Translations under genes and position numbers: made by a program
In this document: positions 1 through 12,800 of the stretch, one piece after another
Layout: each line of letters starts with the position of its first letter
How positions within the stretch are numbered: position 1 is the first letter of the stretch
Notes under the pieces: model-generated
Told to the model about the DNA's origin: nothing
Seen by the model: only the letters and a program-made list of their open reading frames with translations
The model's database searches: none
Source: Paracentrotus lividus
Taxonomy: Eukaryota; Echinodermata; Echinoidea; Camarodonta; Echinidae
Length of the DNA: 64,000 nt
NCBI GenBank assembly: GCA_940671915.1
Contig: CALNVZ010003430.1
Span: forward strand, 13,518,766-13,582,765
Reading direction: 5' to 3'

Positions 1-429
1 ATTAATTTGGCAAGACAGAATTTGTTTCGCGTTGGTGATTATAGTATTAATCCATGAGAAAAAATAACGATATCTATGAACTGAAAAATATGGAATTCAA
101 AAAAAGTACTCACACATATCACATGAAGGAGATTGCCATTATCATCAAAATCTTCAGTTTTACGGGGTATATCGGATCTGCTTCCTTACAGTTTGCTCAT
201 TAAATAGATTTCACATACAGATAATACAAATAATAGATGATGTCCTTTTCGCAATGCGCATGTTATTCACTCAATGCTATTCACCTTGTATTCACTGCTG
301 TTGCTTAGCCGGGCATTCACCAGTAATCTATAAGAATAGACCAGATTCTTGGGTTCTATAGTAACGAGGTATTCAATTAGCCTGTAATTAAAGAATGGAG
401 AACAACAGTTTGAACCTACTCGTGAATTG
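1..429. other. Intergenic, nothing recognised
   Basis: AT-rich sequence with stops in all frames. I see no repeat boundary, gene or RNA here. Confidence 0.5.
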
Positions 430-660
430 CATTCTTATCGTGATTGATGTTATGTATCGTAAGCTTTAAAATTGTCAGGTCAAAAAAACCTGTGTTTGAG
501 AATAATGTATTCACTTGATTATGTTCGGAAACATGCAGCTCTAAATTTACAATGGAGATAATAATTGACATTGCATCTGTGTGTATTTCAAAAGCTAGTC
601 AGTCATTTCAATTGTAATAGACATTGCAGCTATGTGTATCAAATCCTAGTCGGTCATTCT
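430..660 (+). repeat. Dispersed repeat leading into palindromic array 1
   Basis: Shares ordered words with 22838-22990: GTTATGT.TCGTAAGCTTT, then ATTATG.TCGGAAACA, then AAAAGCTAGTCAGTCATTTC. It precedes a palindromic array in both places, so the flank and array are one repeat family. Confidence 0.6.
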
Positions 661-695
661 AATGGGTAAACTGAGGCTACCATTCCAATTTTATT

Positions 696-890
696 GAGCT
701 CGTCCGTCGCATCGACGGACTAACATCAAGTGTGACTGACTAGCTTTAAAGCTCGTCCGTCAAGTTGAGAGATTTGGATTCAGTTGTAAGCTAGTCCGTC
801 TCGACGGACTAACATGACACACTAGCTTTAAAACTAGTCCGTCTTGACTGACTAGCTTTAAAGCTAATCCGTCCACTGACGGACGAGGTT
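696..890. repeat. Palindromic GACTAGCTTTAAAGCTAGTC array, block 1
   Basis: Degenerate tandem repeat of roughly 30-40 bases. The core alternates CTAGTCCGTC, GACGGACTAG and GCTTTAAAGC, so each unit is close to its own reverse complement. The right edge reads GACGGACGAGGTTAGGTTTT, an edge also found at block 3 and, altered, at block 2. This looks like the body of a non-autonomous transposon or a satellite seed. Confidence 0.8.
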
Positions 891-915
891 AGGTTTTCAG
901 TGAAGGACCCTTTTT

Positions 916-995
916 AGGGTACTTTTAGGGTGCATGAAAAAGTGGGGGAACTGTGCTCACCCCCCCCCCCCCCCCCCGTGGTTCCGCCGCCTCTG
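916..995. mobile_element. Right end of a hAT-like element with poly-C
   Basis: TTTTAGGGTGCATGAAAAAG, a long C run, then CCGCCGCCTCTG. This matches the right end of the better-defined hAT-like element at 40009-40824. No left end was found, so it is probably truncated. Confidence 0.45.
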
Positions 996-1490
996 ATTCC
1001 TTTTAACAAAAGAAAAATCGCCAAAAACAATGGAAAAGTAAAATATAAACACCCAGAGAAGATAACTTTAATCATGCCGTTGCCAAGGAAAATTTAGTTC
1101 TGTATTGCAAAGGCGGTTTATAATGCAACATTGTTCCACCAAATTATAGAATTAAATCTCATTTCTTTTGGAAATTATAGAGTTATGTACTTCATCAAAG
1201 GAACTTTTCTCATTTTTATTATATTTTGCTGGATAATTACGACCTCTGATTTTGGCGCGCATCCTCCTTATGGGACGATCACTGTTCGAAAGGTCCCCGT
1301 ACGATTTTCCCAATCCTACGGCTTTTCGTGGATTTAGAGACCTTACAAGTCCCTGAGGATTTTTCATTCTACCGCTATTGCGGTCACATATCCTACGGCA
1401 CCCTGTTGGTTAAAAGTATAAATGTGGATTGAAATCGAAATACGCCCGTAAAGAGTTTTTCTTTCAATCCTCATTGTAAAAAGATGACTT
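996..1490. other. No gene seen
   Basis: Open frames of about 70 codons occur on both strands, but they overlap each other and resemble no known family. No repeat boundary is seen. Confidence 0.4.
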
Positions 1491-1863
1491 TTGGCTTTTA
1501 ATTGACCTGAAGGTAGTATATTTTAGACACACTTTGAAAAGTGACATCCCATCACTTCACTTTGCGACCGTCAGGAATCAGTCTTCCAGAAAGAAATTTG
1601 CGAGCGCGAAGCGCGAGCTGAAAATTTTAACTTATAACGATGCAAAGGCTGAATATTTACGCACATTTCCCCCTCTTACGAATCATAGGTCAAGATCACC
1701 TCCAATTTAACAAAAATAAATTGCAAGCGCGAAGCGCGAGCGGAAAATTTTACATAACATTACTTATTTGGGACGCCAGGCATCAGGCAATGGGCTTTTT
1801 AAAGAAAACTTTGCGAGCGCGTAGCGCGAGCCGAAAAATTGGGCTTATAATGACATGAAGGTA

Positions 1864-1960
1864 CAGAGGCCGCGGAGTGTTTTTGAAAGTGATTTTTGTA
1901 CACGGTTGCTGAAAAAAATGGGGGGCTAAAGCCCCCCCCCCCCAGGCTCCGCGGACCCTG
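1864..1960. mobile_element. 97-bp TIR element (hAT-like) inside the tandem repeat
   Basis: The ends are CAGAGGCCGCGGAG and CTCCGCGGACCCTG. It is flanked by AGGTA at 1859-1863 and 1961-1965. The sister repeat at about 1510 has the uninterrupted site GAAGGTAGTAT, which shows directly that this is an insertion. If the right flank lost one base, the duplication could be the 8 bp typical of hAT. The centre holds a G run and a C run. Confidence 0.65.
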
Positions 1961-2049
1961 AGGTAGTATTCTTGACACATTTTGAAAATTGACATCCCAT
2001 CACTTCACTTTATTGCGACCGTCAGGAATCAGTCTTTCCGAGAGATATA

Positions 2050-2169
2050 CAGTCTGTGTCAAAAAAATGGTACAGTCGGGGAAAAACAAACAAACAATAC
2101 CAGGTTGTGATCAATCTTCATACTATAAAAAATAGTTTCCACTTGTACCATTTTATTTGACACAGACTG
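2050..2169. mobile_element. 120-bp MITE with CAGTCTGTGTCAAA TIRs and TA target
   Basis: CAGTCTGTGTCAAAAAAATG at the left is mirrored by CATTTTATTTGACACAGACTG at the right. TA lies on both sides (2048-2049, 2170-2171). A TA target is typical of Tc1/mariner-type MITEs. Related ends occur at 15063, 39422 and 50900. Confidence 0.8.
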
Positions 2170-2394
2170 TATATTTGCGAGCCATATTTTGTCGCATTCG
2201 TTTCATTTACTTTAAGCCTCTGTTTTTCATGTCAATTCTGGTTTAATCAGTTACACTTTATAATAGATTTATTTATTTTATTTTTTTTTTGCTCAAATTC
2301 TTGTGACAAAATGCATCTTTTTAATCGTATCTTTATAAAAATGTCTTCTAATATTTCAGATTTGACGTCTCTGACCAGTGGTGAAGCCATATTA

Positions 2395-2815
2395 ACCTCG
2401 TCCGTCATGCTAGTCTGTCAAGACAGCAGCAAGAACATCGCGGCAGATAAAGCGCGACGGACTAGCTTTTACACCATGACCGACTAGCTGTAAAGCTAGT
2501 CCTGCTCAAAAGCTCGTCAGTCTGGGCATCACTACGACTGCTTTTAGGCTAGTCCCGTCGAACTAGTCGGTCACGACGGACGAGCTTTAAATTAGTCCGT
2601 CGTGACGACGAGCATTAAAACTAGTCCGTCTTGACGGACTAACTTGACGGACTAGCTTTCAAGCTAGTCCGTAGAGAACGGACAAGTTTTAAAGCTAGTC
2701 CGTAATAACGGGTTGTGTTGAAGGAAAACTAGTCCGTCGTGACGACTAGCTTTAAAGCTAGTCAGTCTGGGCATCACTACGACTAGCTTTAAAGCTAGTC
2801 GGTCTACCCGTTTAG
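2395..2815. repeat. Palindromic GACTAGCTTTAAAGCTAGTC array, block 2
   Basis: The longest of three blocks. The 20-base perfect palindrome GACTAGCTTTAAAGCTAGTC is intact at 2744-2763 and 2781-2800. Degenerate units fill the rest, joined by CCGTC(G/T)TGACGG spacers. It opens with TTAACCTCGTCCGTC, the reverse complement of the closing edge of block 1, so the block has inverted termini. Confidence 0.8.
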
Positions 2816-2819
2816 GTTT

Positions 2820-3985
2820 TCAGTGTAGGGGTCTGCGTTTTTGTCTTTGGGCGTCCAAATACCCATCATTCTTTAAAACAACAACCATACGGGTCACTCC
2901 GTCCATTCATATACATGTATAATAATTATTATCTGTTATTCTGGGGAGGGGCGGGCGATAAGGGGGGGGAAAAGGCCCTTAAATCTCAATTTTAAGCACT
3001 ATTCTTACCTAAATTTTCGGTCGGGAAATGCCTGGGTAAGTTCTTTTTGTATTTCCGATTATTTGTAGGCTTCCTTGAAAAATGGTTCAATTTGGTATGT
3101 CATTATCCCATACCCCACTGAAATTAAATTAATTACATGAATTATATACAATCTTGGCAAACGAAATTCGTATTGTTTTTTGGGGGGGCAATCTTAAAAG
3201 CGGTTCTCGATATAAAATTCAATGTCATTTGCATGTATTTTTATTAATAAAAAATATCATCATTAAGGTATTGTCTTTTATAGTTCTGATTATGTATGTA
3301 ATCACAGTAAAATCACTGAAAAGGGTCGTGTGTAAAACAATGAAAATAAAATAAACAAAAACTAATCCATGGATCATAACAAAAATATCCAAAAGCAGAA
3401 TTATGAATGATGTAGGCATTTTTCTCGATGCGATTCTATAGAGGGTTATAATTTGGCTAAAGAATATTGTAATGAAATAATTATAACAAAATATTTGACA
3501 ATTCATAACATAATGATTAAAAATATAATAAAGTACTTTTATTATGATAACAATATTTCATTTGATATAACAAGATTTAAATATTTCAAAAGCATGGGGA
3601 AATTTTCGCGAGAAAAGAAAATAAATATATATATAATATATATATAAAACTAATACATTTTTTATGAAACGCGGGTATAAGTATACATGTAATTTTGGGC
3701 AACGTTTTAAATCAAACTATACTGGAAGATTATTAGGAAAGTCGTCTAATGATTATTTGCAAAGCTGTTATAAAGAACTTTGAAACTAAATGTCAAACAA
3801 AACAAAACAAACATGAAAAAGAATTGACATTACTTTAGATTAAATGTCCATAAAAGAACCAGATTTTAATTCTTACTCCCCGACAATGACCAATAAAATT
3901 ATTTCAAGATTTATATTTATCTATTAGAAAGCTGCATAATCATTCCTCTCTGAGCTTGTGAAGAGAGCGATGAGATCGAGAAGCT
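2820..3985. other. AT-rich stretch without a gene
   Basis: Contains a G run near 2960, an (AT)n tract near 3625 and frames of up to 93 codons on either strand that are A/T-driven and overlap. No family is recognised. Confidence 0.45.
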
Positions 3986-4650
3986 TTGGAACAAAGGCCG
4001 ATTGAAGACACCATAAGGGTAGATCCGCCAGTCCAATCCATCACCGTGAATGACCGCTTTGTGGACGGGTGTGGAGCGTTTGTTCCGTCCTCATACCATC
4101 CGAATACCGTCATCAAAACGCCATTATATCACCCTTACACCGGGTCTCCATCGACCTATGCCTGCGGTTCATGCCCGGCGAAAATTTTGAGCATGCTCGA
4201 GCATGCTCAAAACATTCGCCGGGCATGAACCGAAGACAAAATAACGTGAACGTTTTTGACAGGTCATCACCGACCCACCGTATACCATCACCGGGTATCC
4301 TCCGTGTCCCGCCGTTCGCATCAACCTGTTTTGCACGGTCGCGAACGGTGGAAAACGGTGAGTCACCCGGCGAAGAAAACAATTTTCTTTTTCTTGTCAG
4401 AGAGCGGTAAGGCCGGTGGGCAAGCGGTAATCGCACGGACAAAAGGAAAGCATGGACTACATAATTATGAGGACGGTCAGCCCGGTACCAGGCTGGCTAG
4501 GACCTGGTATAGACCCGGTATAGAACGATACAGACCTGGTGAAAATGATTAGAAATATTAAGTGGCCGGTGCCGTTTTATTGCCGTATTGCAAATTTTGG
4601 TTTTTCGGTGAACGGCGAAGACACGTTCATTTTACCCGGTGCATGTGACA
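3986..4650. mobile_element. GC-richer island, probable non-autonomous element
   Basis: Distinct in composition from its AT-rich flanks and rich in CCGGT/ACCGG words, for example CACCGGGTATCC and AGACCCGGTATAG. Overlapping open frames on both strands here (up to 113 codons) follow the composition and match nothing. A strong hairpin lies inside at 4165-4232. No clear TIRs were found. Confidence 0.35.
4165..4232. repeat. Near-perfect 68-base hairpin
   Basis: Two 34-base arms meet at GAGCATGCTC|GAGCATGCTC. The left arm begins CGGTTCATGCCCGGCG and the right arm ends CGCCGGGCATGAACCG. Only one or two positions differ between the arms and there is essentially no loop. Confidence 0.9.
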
Positions 4651-5078
4651 CCACCATTATACTTACAGTTAAAGAGAATCTAGTGTAGTGGGAAAGGTGA
4701 ACCATGGGTCAAGAAAATAACTGTAAGCTTTCAAATTATTTTCAAGGTATTTAGGAAGGATTTTATTGTAGAAAGTTCCACTGAAAAGGATTGCTCTTCA
4801 AATGCCTTCATGATGATAATATGACCAAAAAAGCTGATCTGTTCGGGTCCCTAACATGGCAAGGACATGTACATGACGTAGTCCCATACATGCATTTTTG
4901 TTTAACATTATTTGGTAAATTTCTTAGAATTTTCTTACTTCCAATTCATCACATCAATAAACAATTCTTAAATAAATTGTTATCAACCTTTCCCATCACT
5001 TTAAGACAGTTTCGTCCACAATTTAATCTTATGACTACAACATTAGATTAGCTTTAACTGCAGATTTGCTGTCTAATG

Positions 5079-5322
5079 CGGCGGTCACAACTCGTCGTAG
5101 GCTACGGGGCACGTGCCATCACCCTGCGTTGCATGCACAAAGCACGCACAGGTCCTGGGTCAACTTCTGCGATTGCAGCGTTTCTGTGGTATTGGTACTG
5201 GAAAAACTTCCTGCACGTCGTACATGCAACGTGCCTTCATGGTGCATACGCTGCACGAATTTTCTACGAAATCCATCGTAGAGAGTTGCAGTCAGAGGTA
5301 CGGCGACTGTGACCAGCCGCAA
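5079..5322. mobile_element. Small TIR element, GCGG(C/T)GGTCACA ends
   Basis: GCGGCGGTCACAACTCGTCG at the left roughly mirrors CGGCGACTGTGACCAGCCGC at the right. The interior is GC-richer than the surroundings and carries repeated CGTACG/CGTCGTA words. Frames of 70-80 codons on both strands here look like by-products. No target duplication could be fixed. Confidence 0.4.
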
Positions 5323-5339
5323 TTAGAGAAAGAAGATTA

Positions 5340-6840
5340 GCCTCTGACGTCTTGCTTTAATTACGTTTTCGAAACACGGCTATATCGGGATAAACTAACG
5401 CTCGTCTGAAAATCAGGATCCATTCTATCAACAGTAATAATAGGCCTACCGATGAAAGCCTAACGCGCAAGCTGTCCAAAGTTATCGACCAAATTCGGTT
5501 GCAATTATGGAAACCGGCAACCGCAACAGAGCAACTTTTTGCACGTACGAAAAAAAAAAAGAAAAAAGAAACACATCGTGCTAGCCGGGAAAAAGAACTG
5601 TAAAAAATGACTATGTCATCATGGTGAAACCGGGAAAATGACTATGGTGGTCATCACGTTTCAACATGACTGTACTTTCACCAATCAGATGAAGCATTAT
5701 TAAAGAGATATATAAAAGAAATTTAGAATAGAGTCTCACTCACTCAATCCCTTGGACTCTTCCGGAGTCGTTGGGGGATTTGAGAGCGAAAGAAGCACAT
5801 TTTTTTCCTCCATGCCTTCCTGTCAGTTGTTAGTCGACAGCAATTCTTGCATTGTCATATCTGTCCATGTCTTTACATTTCTCCTCCAGCTTGTCCTTTA
5901 CGTCCTCTTCTGCGTCCACCTTCACTGTGCCTTGGTAGAAGTCAACAAGGATAAACAACAAAAACGTAACTAATCGTAAGTGTCTGTGTGACTGTAACAC
6001 AATAGCCTTAAACCTGGTGTTGTAGTGTTGGTAAACAAAAAAGGAATTGGCACACCGCAATTAGTTACATGTGTCCATATTGCACTAAAAGATATGTGTG
6101 AGAGATCTTGTGACATATCTTTTCATTATTTTCCGATGAATTTTTTCATTGAAAATTATTTAAATTGCGTTTAACTGCCGTTTATACTCTGCTGACAGAT
6201 TCGCACGCCGGAGGTACGGCGTGAATTAGTGCGAACGATGCTGTGTGTAACACCCACACATGAGAATCCCCATTGGTTTTCCACGTGAGCGCTAACTGAG
6301 ACGGGTCCCCGACTTATCTTTTTTATCCTTATATTATGAAAATAAAGACACTAAAACGTGATTTTCAAGTACTGATGCATTTTGCTTTTTATTATAGTTC
6401 TTGGATTCAATCTTTTCATAATTTTATCTAATGTGAATCAAATTTTTTTTTTTTCTTTATCCCGAAACTATAGCACCAGCTTTAAGTTTTCAATTCACCG
6501 TATAATGGTTAATACGGGCCCCGGATTCAAGGTATTCAATAATTATGCATACTTAACTAATTTGCACAACCTGCCTAAAACAGGATGGTGTAATGATCTT
6601 AGTCTGGCAAGCACAGATAATTCTGACACTTACACAAATATCAGTTAGAGTGGTCGGAGGCTAGCCTCTAGCTCACTATCTGTTGTCAAGAGAACTACAG
6701 TACACACGTGAAATCTACTTCTTTACTTCAGAACCCTTCTAGCAATGAGAATATTGTATAGTGAATAATATTGTATAGTTCCACTAAAATTTGACATTTA
6801 ATACAGATGCAGATCTAGGGGGGCGCTAAAAATCTAAAAA
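5340..6840 (+). repeat. Segment copy A, well-read part
   Basis: Collinear with 23245-23640 and 25765-26680. Anchors include CATTCTATCAACAGTAATAA, TAGGCCTACCGATGAAAGCC, GTGTCTGTGTGACTGTA.CAC and CGTATA.TGGT.ATACGGGCC. Small indels are common. A 210-base piece (about 5733-5943) is present here but not in copy B, and copy B has about 2.1 kb at the equivalent point. No coding region is seen. Confidence 0.8.
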
Positions 6841-9800
6841 GTCTCATTAATTCACTTTGCCGCATTGGACCCGCCGCCTTGCGATAATTATTTCGGTCGC
6901 GATTACGTCCTTACAAGTTATTAGATAGGTCGGTACTAATAGAAGTATTCTGTGTGGAGTCAAGGGGGGTCGGTTATAAAATAGTGGAGGTGGTGGGGAC
7001 GTACGCCGTAATTCTATGATGTTTTGGTTCAGAAGTCGATTAACATGACTTGGCAACACGAAACTACATAGGCTCCTGTCCTAATTGTGGACCTTTACTT
7101 TACTCTTCACTTAAGTTTTCCAGTTCACTTACATTTATCACTGATCGGTTATTTACGAGATGAGTAAATATGCGCGACCATACTTTTTGTGTTTACGTGG
7201 GAGGCCGCGCGGAAGCAGGACTCATTCCGAGTCAGCAGAGATATAGTCTGACCATGGTACGCCAAACTTATTTAGTTTCCTGCTATGCATGGTACTAAAG
7301 ACGCTGGAGGTTACTTAGTTTGGGGTCAGGTTAAGTTATTGTTGTTGGTTATTCGGTGCATGTGCATTTTTACTCTTATTCAGGCACACATGATATCGGA
7401 TTTCGTTGTTTTATTGATTATACTTCATATTGATTTTAGAATATGGTGTAGTGTTTGAGGTGCAAATATTGTATTTTTGAATCCGTCGTTCGGATAGAGT
7501 AGACATAACAGTTTGGTATATATATTGTAATGCTTCCTATGTTGTTTTATATGTGATGATATGTAATGTGGCAATGCCATTAGCCAGTTGGCTGGAGTGG
7601 AACCGTGTTGAGGCTGGTATCAAATTTTGCGGTTGATCTGTACCGTTAGAGATTTTCATTTCATCAAGTTTTTGGGGCGATGCACTGTGAGTACAGATGT
7701 GTCATCCATGGGATCATCGAGATACGACATCATGTATCGGGCAGTAATTTGCTTTGTGTCTATTCATTGAATTCCCAATGTTCTATTCATTACTTATTTG
7801 CAGACATTTCATTGTACATTTTGTGAATGATCGCAGAATGAATGTGCGCATATCTGAGTGACGTAGATTCAATTCATACTGCGTTTTTTTTCATTCAGAG
7901 TAATTTTTTTGAAGTGTTCAGCATAGCAGTGTCGATTTGATTGGTTTCCTGGGGTGAGAATTAATGCTGTCGTCCCATTTTTTTACTGGTACTCACTGTA
8001 TCAATTTATCACAGTATCTATATTATTTATTATATTATCATTCGTGGTTATTGTGATTAGAGGAATTTATATCACCACTTTATGATTATATGCAATGATA
8101 TATGATTCGAAATATATGGTATCATATAAGTATTTGTCTAGAATCTCATACTGAATGCTATTAGATAATTCAATTTTGAGCTGTTAATAATATCATGTGG
8201 TGTAAAAAGTTAGCGCTAGATTTATCTTGAATTGATTAATCAAAGTTGCAGGACAATTAGCTTTAGTTTCGTGTCTATCTTATAGAAATGACATCACTTG
8301 GTTTAAGATTATGCTCTTTTCTTATTGACATTGTGTGGACCTTCGATTTATCTTGAGATTATTTTTTAGTTGTCTATTAGCGTACATAACTACAGTATTT
8401 CGTCTTGTTTACAACTCTTTCTCTTGCTGCTCTTGCAGTATTACCATTCTCATTAGGATATTCCTGTATTATGATGGTGAGTATGTCATTAGTTTCCTCG
8501 TGTCACCCTCACACTACCTCGTCCAATCTTCCTACTTCTCTTCTGCGTCTTTGTTTTGTTCTTGTGTTGTGTTTGTGGTTATTCTTGTGGTTTTTGTTGC
8601 GTTGTTTTTATTCTGTTGTGGTGGAGGGTGGTTTTCTGTGTCAGATAGTGAACTCTTGTTTGGTTTTTGTTCGCAACTTGATATTACGTGCTCAACCATG
8701 TATTTGTGGATTCTGCCTTCTTATTGGAAAATAAATGTTCTTTTGGTTGATTTTAATTGATTGATTGTTATGAACATATTCACCATTAATTATTTAGAAG
8801 TGTTCTTTGTCTGGACTGTTGAGTGAATCCGCCATGTTGTTTAATAAACTGTTTTTTTAAATGTCATTATTATGATTGTATATGGGGGGTGGGTCCACTA
8901 GTTCTGCCAAATGATGGGATTTCGACATCATTTCCGTCAGACACGGAAAACTGTTTTGACAGTGTCGTTAATGCTCAGGGTGGACAATGAAACTGGAACT
9001 ATATTATTGACATGTTTGTGAATAAAATTTGATTCGGCATCTGGTATAACTATATCATGATAATAGAGACTTGTTTTATTTAAGGTTGATGGTTTTTTAG
9101 GATATTCACTATTGTTGAATTTTATCAATATGATATATAATATCTTGATTTATACATGTTGGTATGTGTCCAACATATATATATACACATCTGAAGTTAT
9201 AGCACTTTCTACACGGTCTATGAGGACTCAAGTAATTATGACCTGAAATATGAGTATGAACATTTAACTCTTTGTTTTCTCGGATGCACCAGCAGCTTGT
9301 TCATAGACTTACTAAGATATAAGGGTTATGGAGTTTAGGATGTCTTTACGATGTTCTTGCTTTTCATGGCTACATTTCGTCCGGTTGGGTATGTTGACTT
9401 TTAGATATATTATATATATCTATTTATTTGATGAGGCGCGTTGTTAATTATTTGGTGTTATAGGATATCATTGATATAGATAGTATACCTGAACGGAAAA
9501 AATATTATAACAATTATCCATATCTCGAGGGAAAACAAATTCTAGATAGGAGTACTTGTCACTGCATCTTGTCATCGCATGAATTCATCCATCTAACACT
9601 CTGTATATACGCTTAACCATCAGGTTAATGCGTAGCTTTAAAATCGTTGTTGCTACTCATTACTTGCGACTTTAGTAGTGATTCTCTCCAGGTCTCGTGG
9701 TTTTAAACTATTGGACTAGAAATGTCTTCAATACGATAGAATTGCCTAGTATGCTTACTATATATGGTGATGCCGATTCAGCGTGGCTAGCGAATATTGT

Positions 9801-12800
9801 ATGATTACGATCGTCCTGTAGGAGCTTGCAGGGTCTTAGAATTTCTGTAGTCTATTGCCCTTATCTCAAATTCAAAGTTTCAGAAAATTTGAGTCCCATT
9901 GGGTAAGGGATGTAGTTGGCCCCTAGTTCTCCTTGGTAAGTGAGATAGCAAATAACCTTTCACTTATTTACAATGAGATAAGGTTAAGTATTGTTTTATT
10001 GTGTCAGGTACATATAACTGATTACTTAGTAGTGCATATTTTTAAAGGAATATCATGAGATTTTATATTATTGGTGAATAATTTTAAGATGCAATATGTG
10101 AAAATATAATAATAATAAATATAGTTTTGAGATTTGTATTAATTTCATAATTATATATAATAATAATATAATAGGGTGTAGGATAGAGTAATGGGTAAAC
10201 TAATAATAATATATAATCATTATTTAATATTTTATGGGCTTGCTCTTCGAGCGGCATAGAGTCTCAACTCTTCGAGATTCAGATACCTATTGGGGCGCAC
10301 TCAAACTACAATATTTAAAGGTCTCTAATTAGATGTTCAACTTGTACGTGGTCGACTCTGCATATTTGACTATTCTCAGGAATCCGAGCATTAAGCAAAA
10401 TTGAGGTACCATTCTTGCGTGGAGTGCTGGCGGTGCGTCGGGGGTCGTGTGTGTGAACGTGTGTGGATGTGTTTGGTGTGGTATGTGATTATGGCTTAAT
10501 TTTTATACTGTGTATACACTGTTGATAACCTGTATAATTGGGAAGTGTGCAGATTTTTAGTATTGACTGTTTCAATTTGGATGGTTCGTAACACGTGTGA
10601 TTAGAGTGGCAGCGATGTGTTTGGAGTGAAGTTTCAAGAGATGGTCTATGGGAGTATTGTTATTCTTTTATGTTTATTGTTATAGCATTATTCACAATGA
10701 CTTTATCTGTGACGTACTGAGTGCTATTAACATTTTATCATATGGGTTATATTAGTAATACATGGGTCAAATTCTAGAATGATATTATACTAAATCAGAT
10801 TCGGGTATAGTGTATTTTGTTTGGTGTTCTAATATTTGTGGGCCACCTACCTTCTAGTATATTCGCCTAGATACTACTGTCTCCTAACTTGCTCTAGGTA
10901 TCTCAGATATATTTATTCATCTGTGTGGTGTCCTTATAAATGTACACGAGATATCACAGAGTTAATTATTAGTATTCTTCATCAAATTAGGGTTTTGGCT
11001 AGATACAATTCGCCTCTTGGATTTTATATCACTTGATAGTCATTAGGTATACCGTTACATCTCTTTCTTACACATTTTCTCTCAGTATTACTATGTTTGC
11101 GATTCCAGTTTCTACTTTCTTTCTTTCTTTTTTTTATACACAATGCGGGATGTCAGTGTAAAATGGCATTACGATCATAGGTTTTCGTGGTGTGCGTATT
11201 GAATAGGAATTGTATTTTTTTCTTAAAAGAGGGATTCGTATATGATCTATGTATTTAGTATTCAGTCAGTCTTAGTCGATCAAATAATCTTCTTTGAATA
11301 ATACCTGCCATATTATCAGTTTTATCTAAATTAGTATACCTCTGAGATCTTGTTGGCGCTGAGCTATTTTATGGCGGTTAGTATTACGAGTTACGTGTTG
11401 GTAGACAGTGGGACATTATTGGGTACGACCTTTTTTTTGGTGTGACCAATATTTAGTAACTTTATTCAACACAGATAACTCTGAGAATAGGGTGGATTTA
11501 TCTTTAGCTCACATGTTATGGATAGGTTCTTATAGTTTGGGTTAAGTATAAACTATTATATTTTGAAAGCCATTATTCATATTTTATACATAAACAAGAG
11601 GTTCGATGTGCGTTTTATAAAATTTCTTTCCTTAGCGTTGGGTCTTTAGCTCTCTGAAGATAGTGTACTATTTGTTTTATGTTCTTTGACGCTAAGAGCT
11701 ACTTAGTGTACTATACTGCATTAGCCTTGCCTCGTCATTTCGTCTCTCTCTAATCGCTGTGTATAGTCCATTTTTCTAGGAATATAGTCTAATGATATTG
11801 ATTCCTCACTCAGGATGTACTCTCTACTCTCTATCTCCTGGCGTATCATATGTGTTGTCGTTCTTTTCTTGTAACTCTTATGTATCCTCTTCTCTCTACT
11901 ACTCTCTCAAGAGGTGCTGTGCTTCATGGCACTGAGCAGCATGGGGAACCGTAGACACCTCATGTATCCTAGTGTATATATTATGTATTATACTTTGGCT
12001 CTGTATGAGAGTTCAATCTTGATAAATGGTTTGAAGTCTGTATTATATAAAAGTGATTGTGTCAGGAATTATTTTACAACATTCATTATCTTGTTATTAA
12101 AGGACTTATTTAGTATTTCATGGCAGTATCTTTTCTTTCTGAGTTACGAGTAGCATAGTATGATGATTTAAACCATTTTTAATCACATAATATTCGAGTT
12201 CGACATCATAATTTTGGATCACAATATTGTTGAGCAAGGAGAAGAGTAAAAGATATATAGGCAGGCTGCATGTATTGGCAGGCATCACTATGACTAATAG
12301 GGAGCTGTTTTAAGCACATGGAGTTCGCTCGTTCTTGGGAATTCCAACTGACACTGTTGTGGAAACAGACTTATATGGGTTTATAATTGTGTGGGCTGGA
12401 CGTAATAACACATAACTCTTCTTTACTGTTGGCACATATGTGGGAACTTGGGTAATTATGGCGCCACTTGATCACATTGTCACTATTTACTACGAGATCG
12501 TATGAATAAGTACATTGTATGGTTATAAAATATTGTATGCATAAGTGAATCAGTGTTTTCCATTATAGCCAGTATGTAATTATGATATAGTCGAAGCGAT
12601 TATTACTATTTAATCGTCTTACGTATTATCTCATTGCTCTGAGTGTATTTAATTCACCTATTACTGAGTTAACAACTTCTGTGCGGAGTGCGGCATCATT
12701 TAATACCCACAGGTTGATGGTGTATCTTTTATTTATGGCCTTTTTGTTAATTGACTGTTTATCAGTATATTTTCTATTTATAGTATTATTTATGTTCTTT

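Larger units (their letters stand above)
1500..2220. repeat. Tandem duplication with GAGCGCGAAGCGCGAGC units
   Basis: The stretch from GAAGGTAGTAT through CATCCCATCACTTCACTTT to GACCGTCAGGAATCAGTCTT occurs at about 1510-1590 and again at about 1962-2035. Between lie three copies of GCGAGCGCGAAGCGCGAG (1600-1620, 1723-1743, 1813-1833), about 90-120 bases apart. The same short palindrome-like word recurs at 36240, 39190 and throughout 40240-41170. Confidence 0.75.

Noticed and set aside
696-2815. Possible CRISPR-like array of short palindromic repeats
   Set aside because: Units vary in length and sequence, have no unique spacers, and the context is eukaryotic; a palindromic satellite or transposon body fits better.
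4069-4442. Overlapping 100-113 codon frames on both strands
   Set aside because: They cover a hairpin and a GC-rich island on both strands at once, with no family resemblance; typical by-product of stop-poor repeat DNA.
8335-8760. 141-codon plus-strand open frame, Cys/Phe-rich
   Set aside because: Lies in the noisy copy A. The matching part of copy B has no such frame, and composition alone explains the residues.
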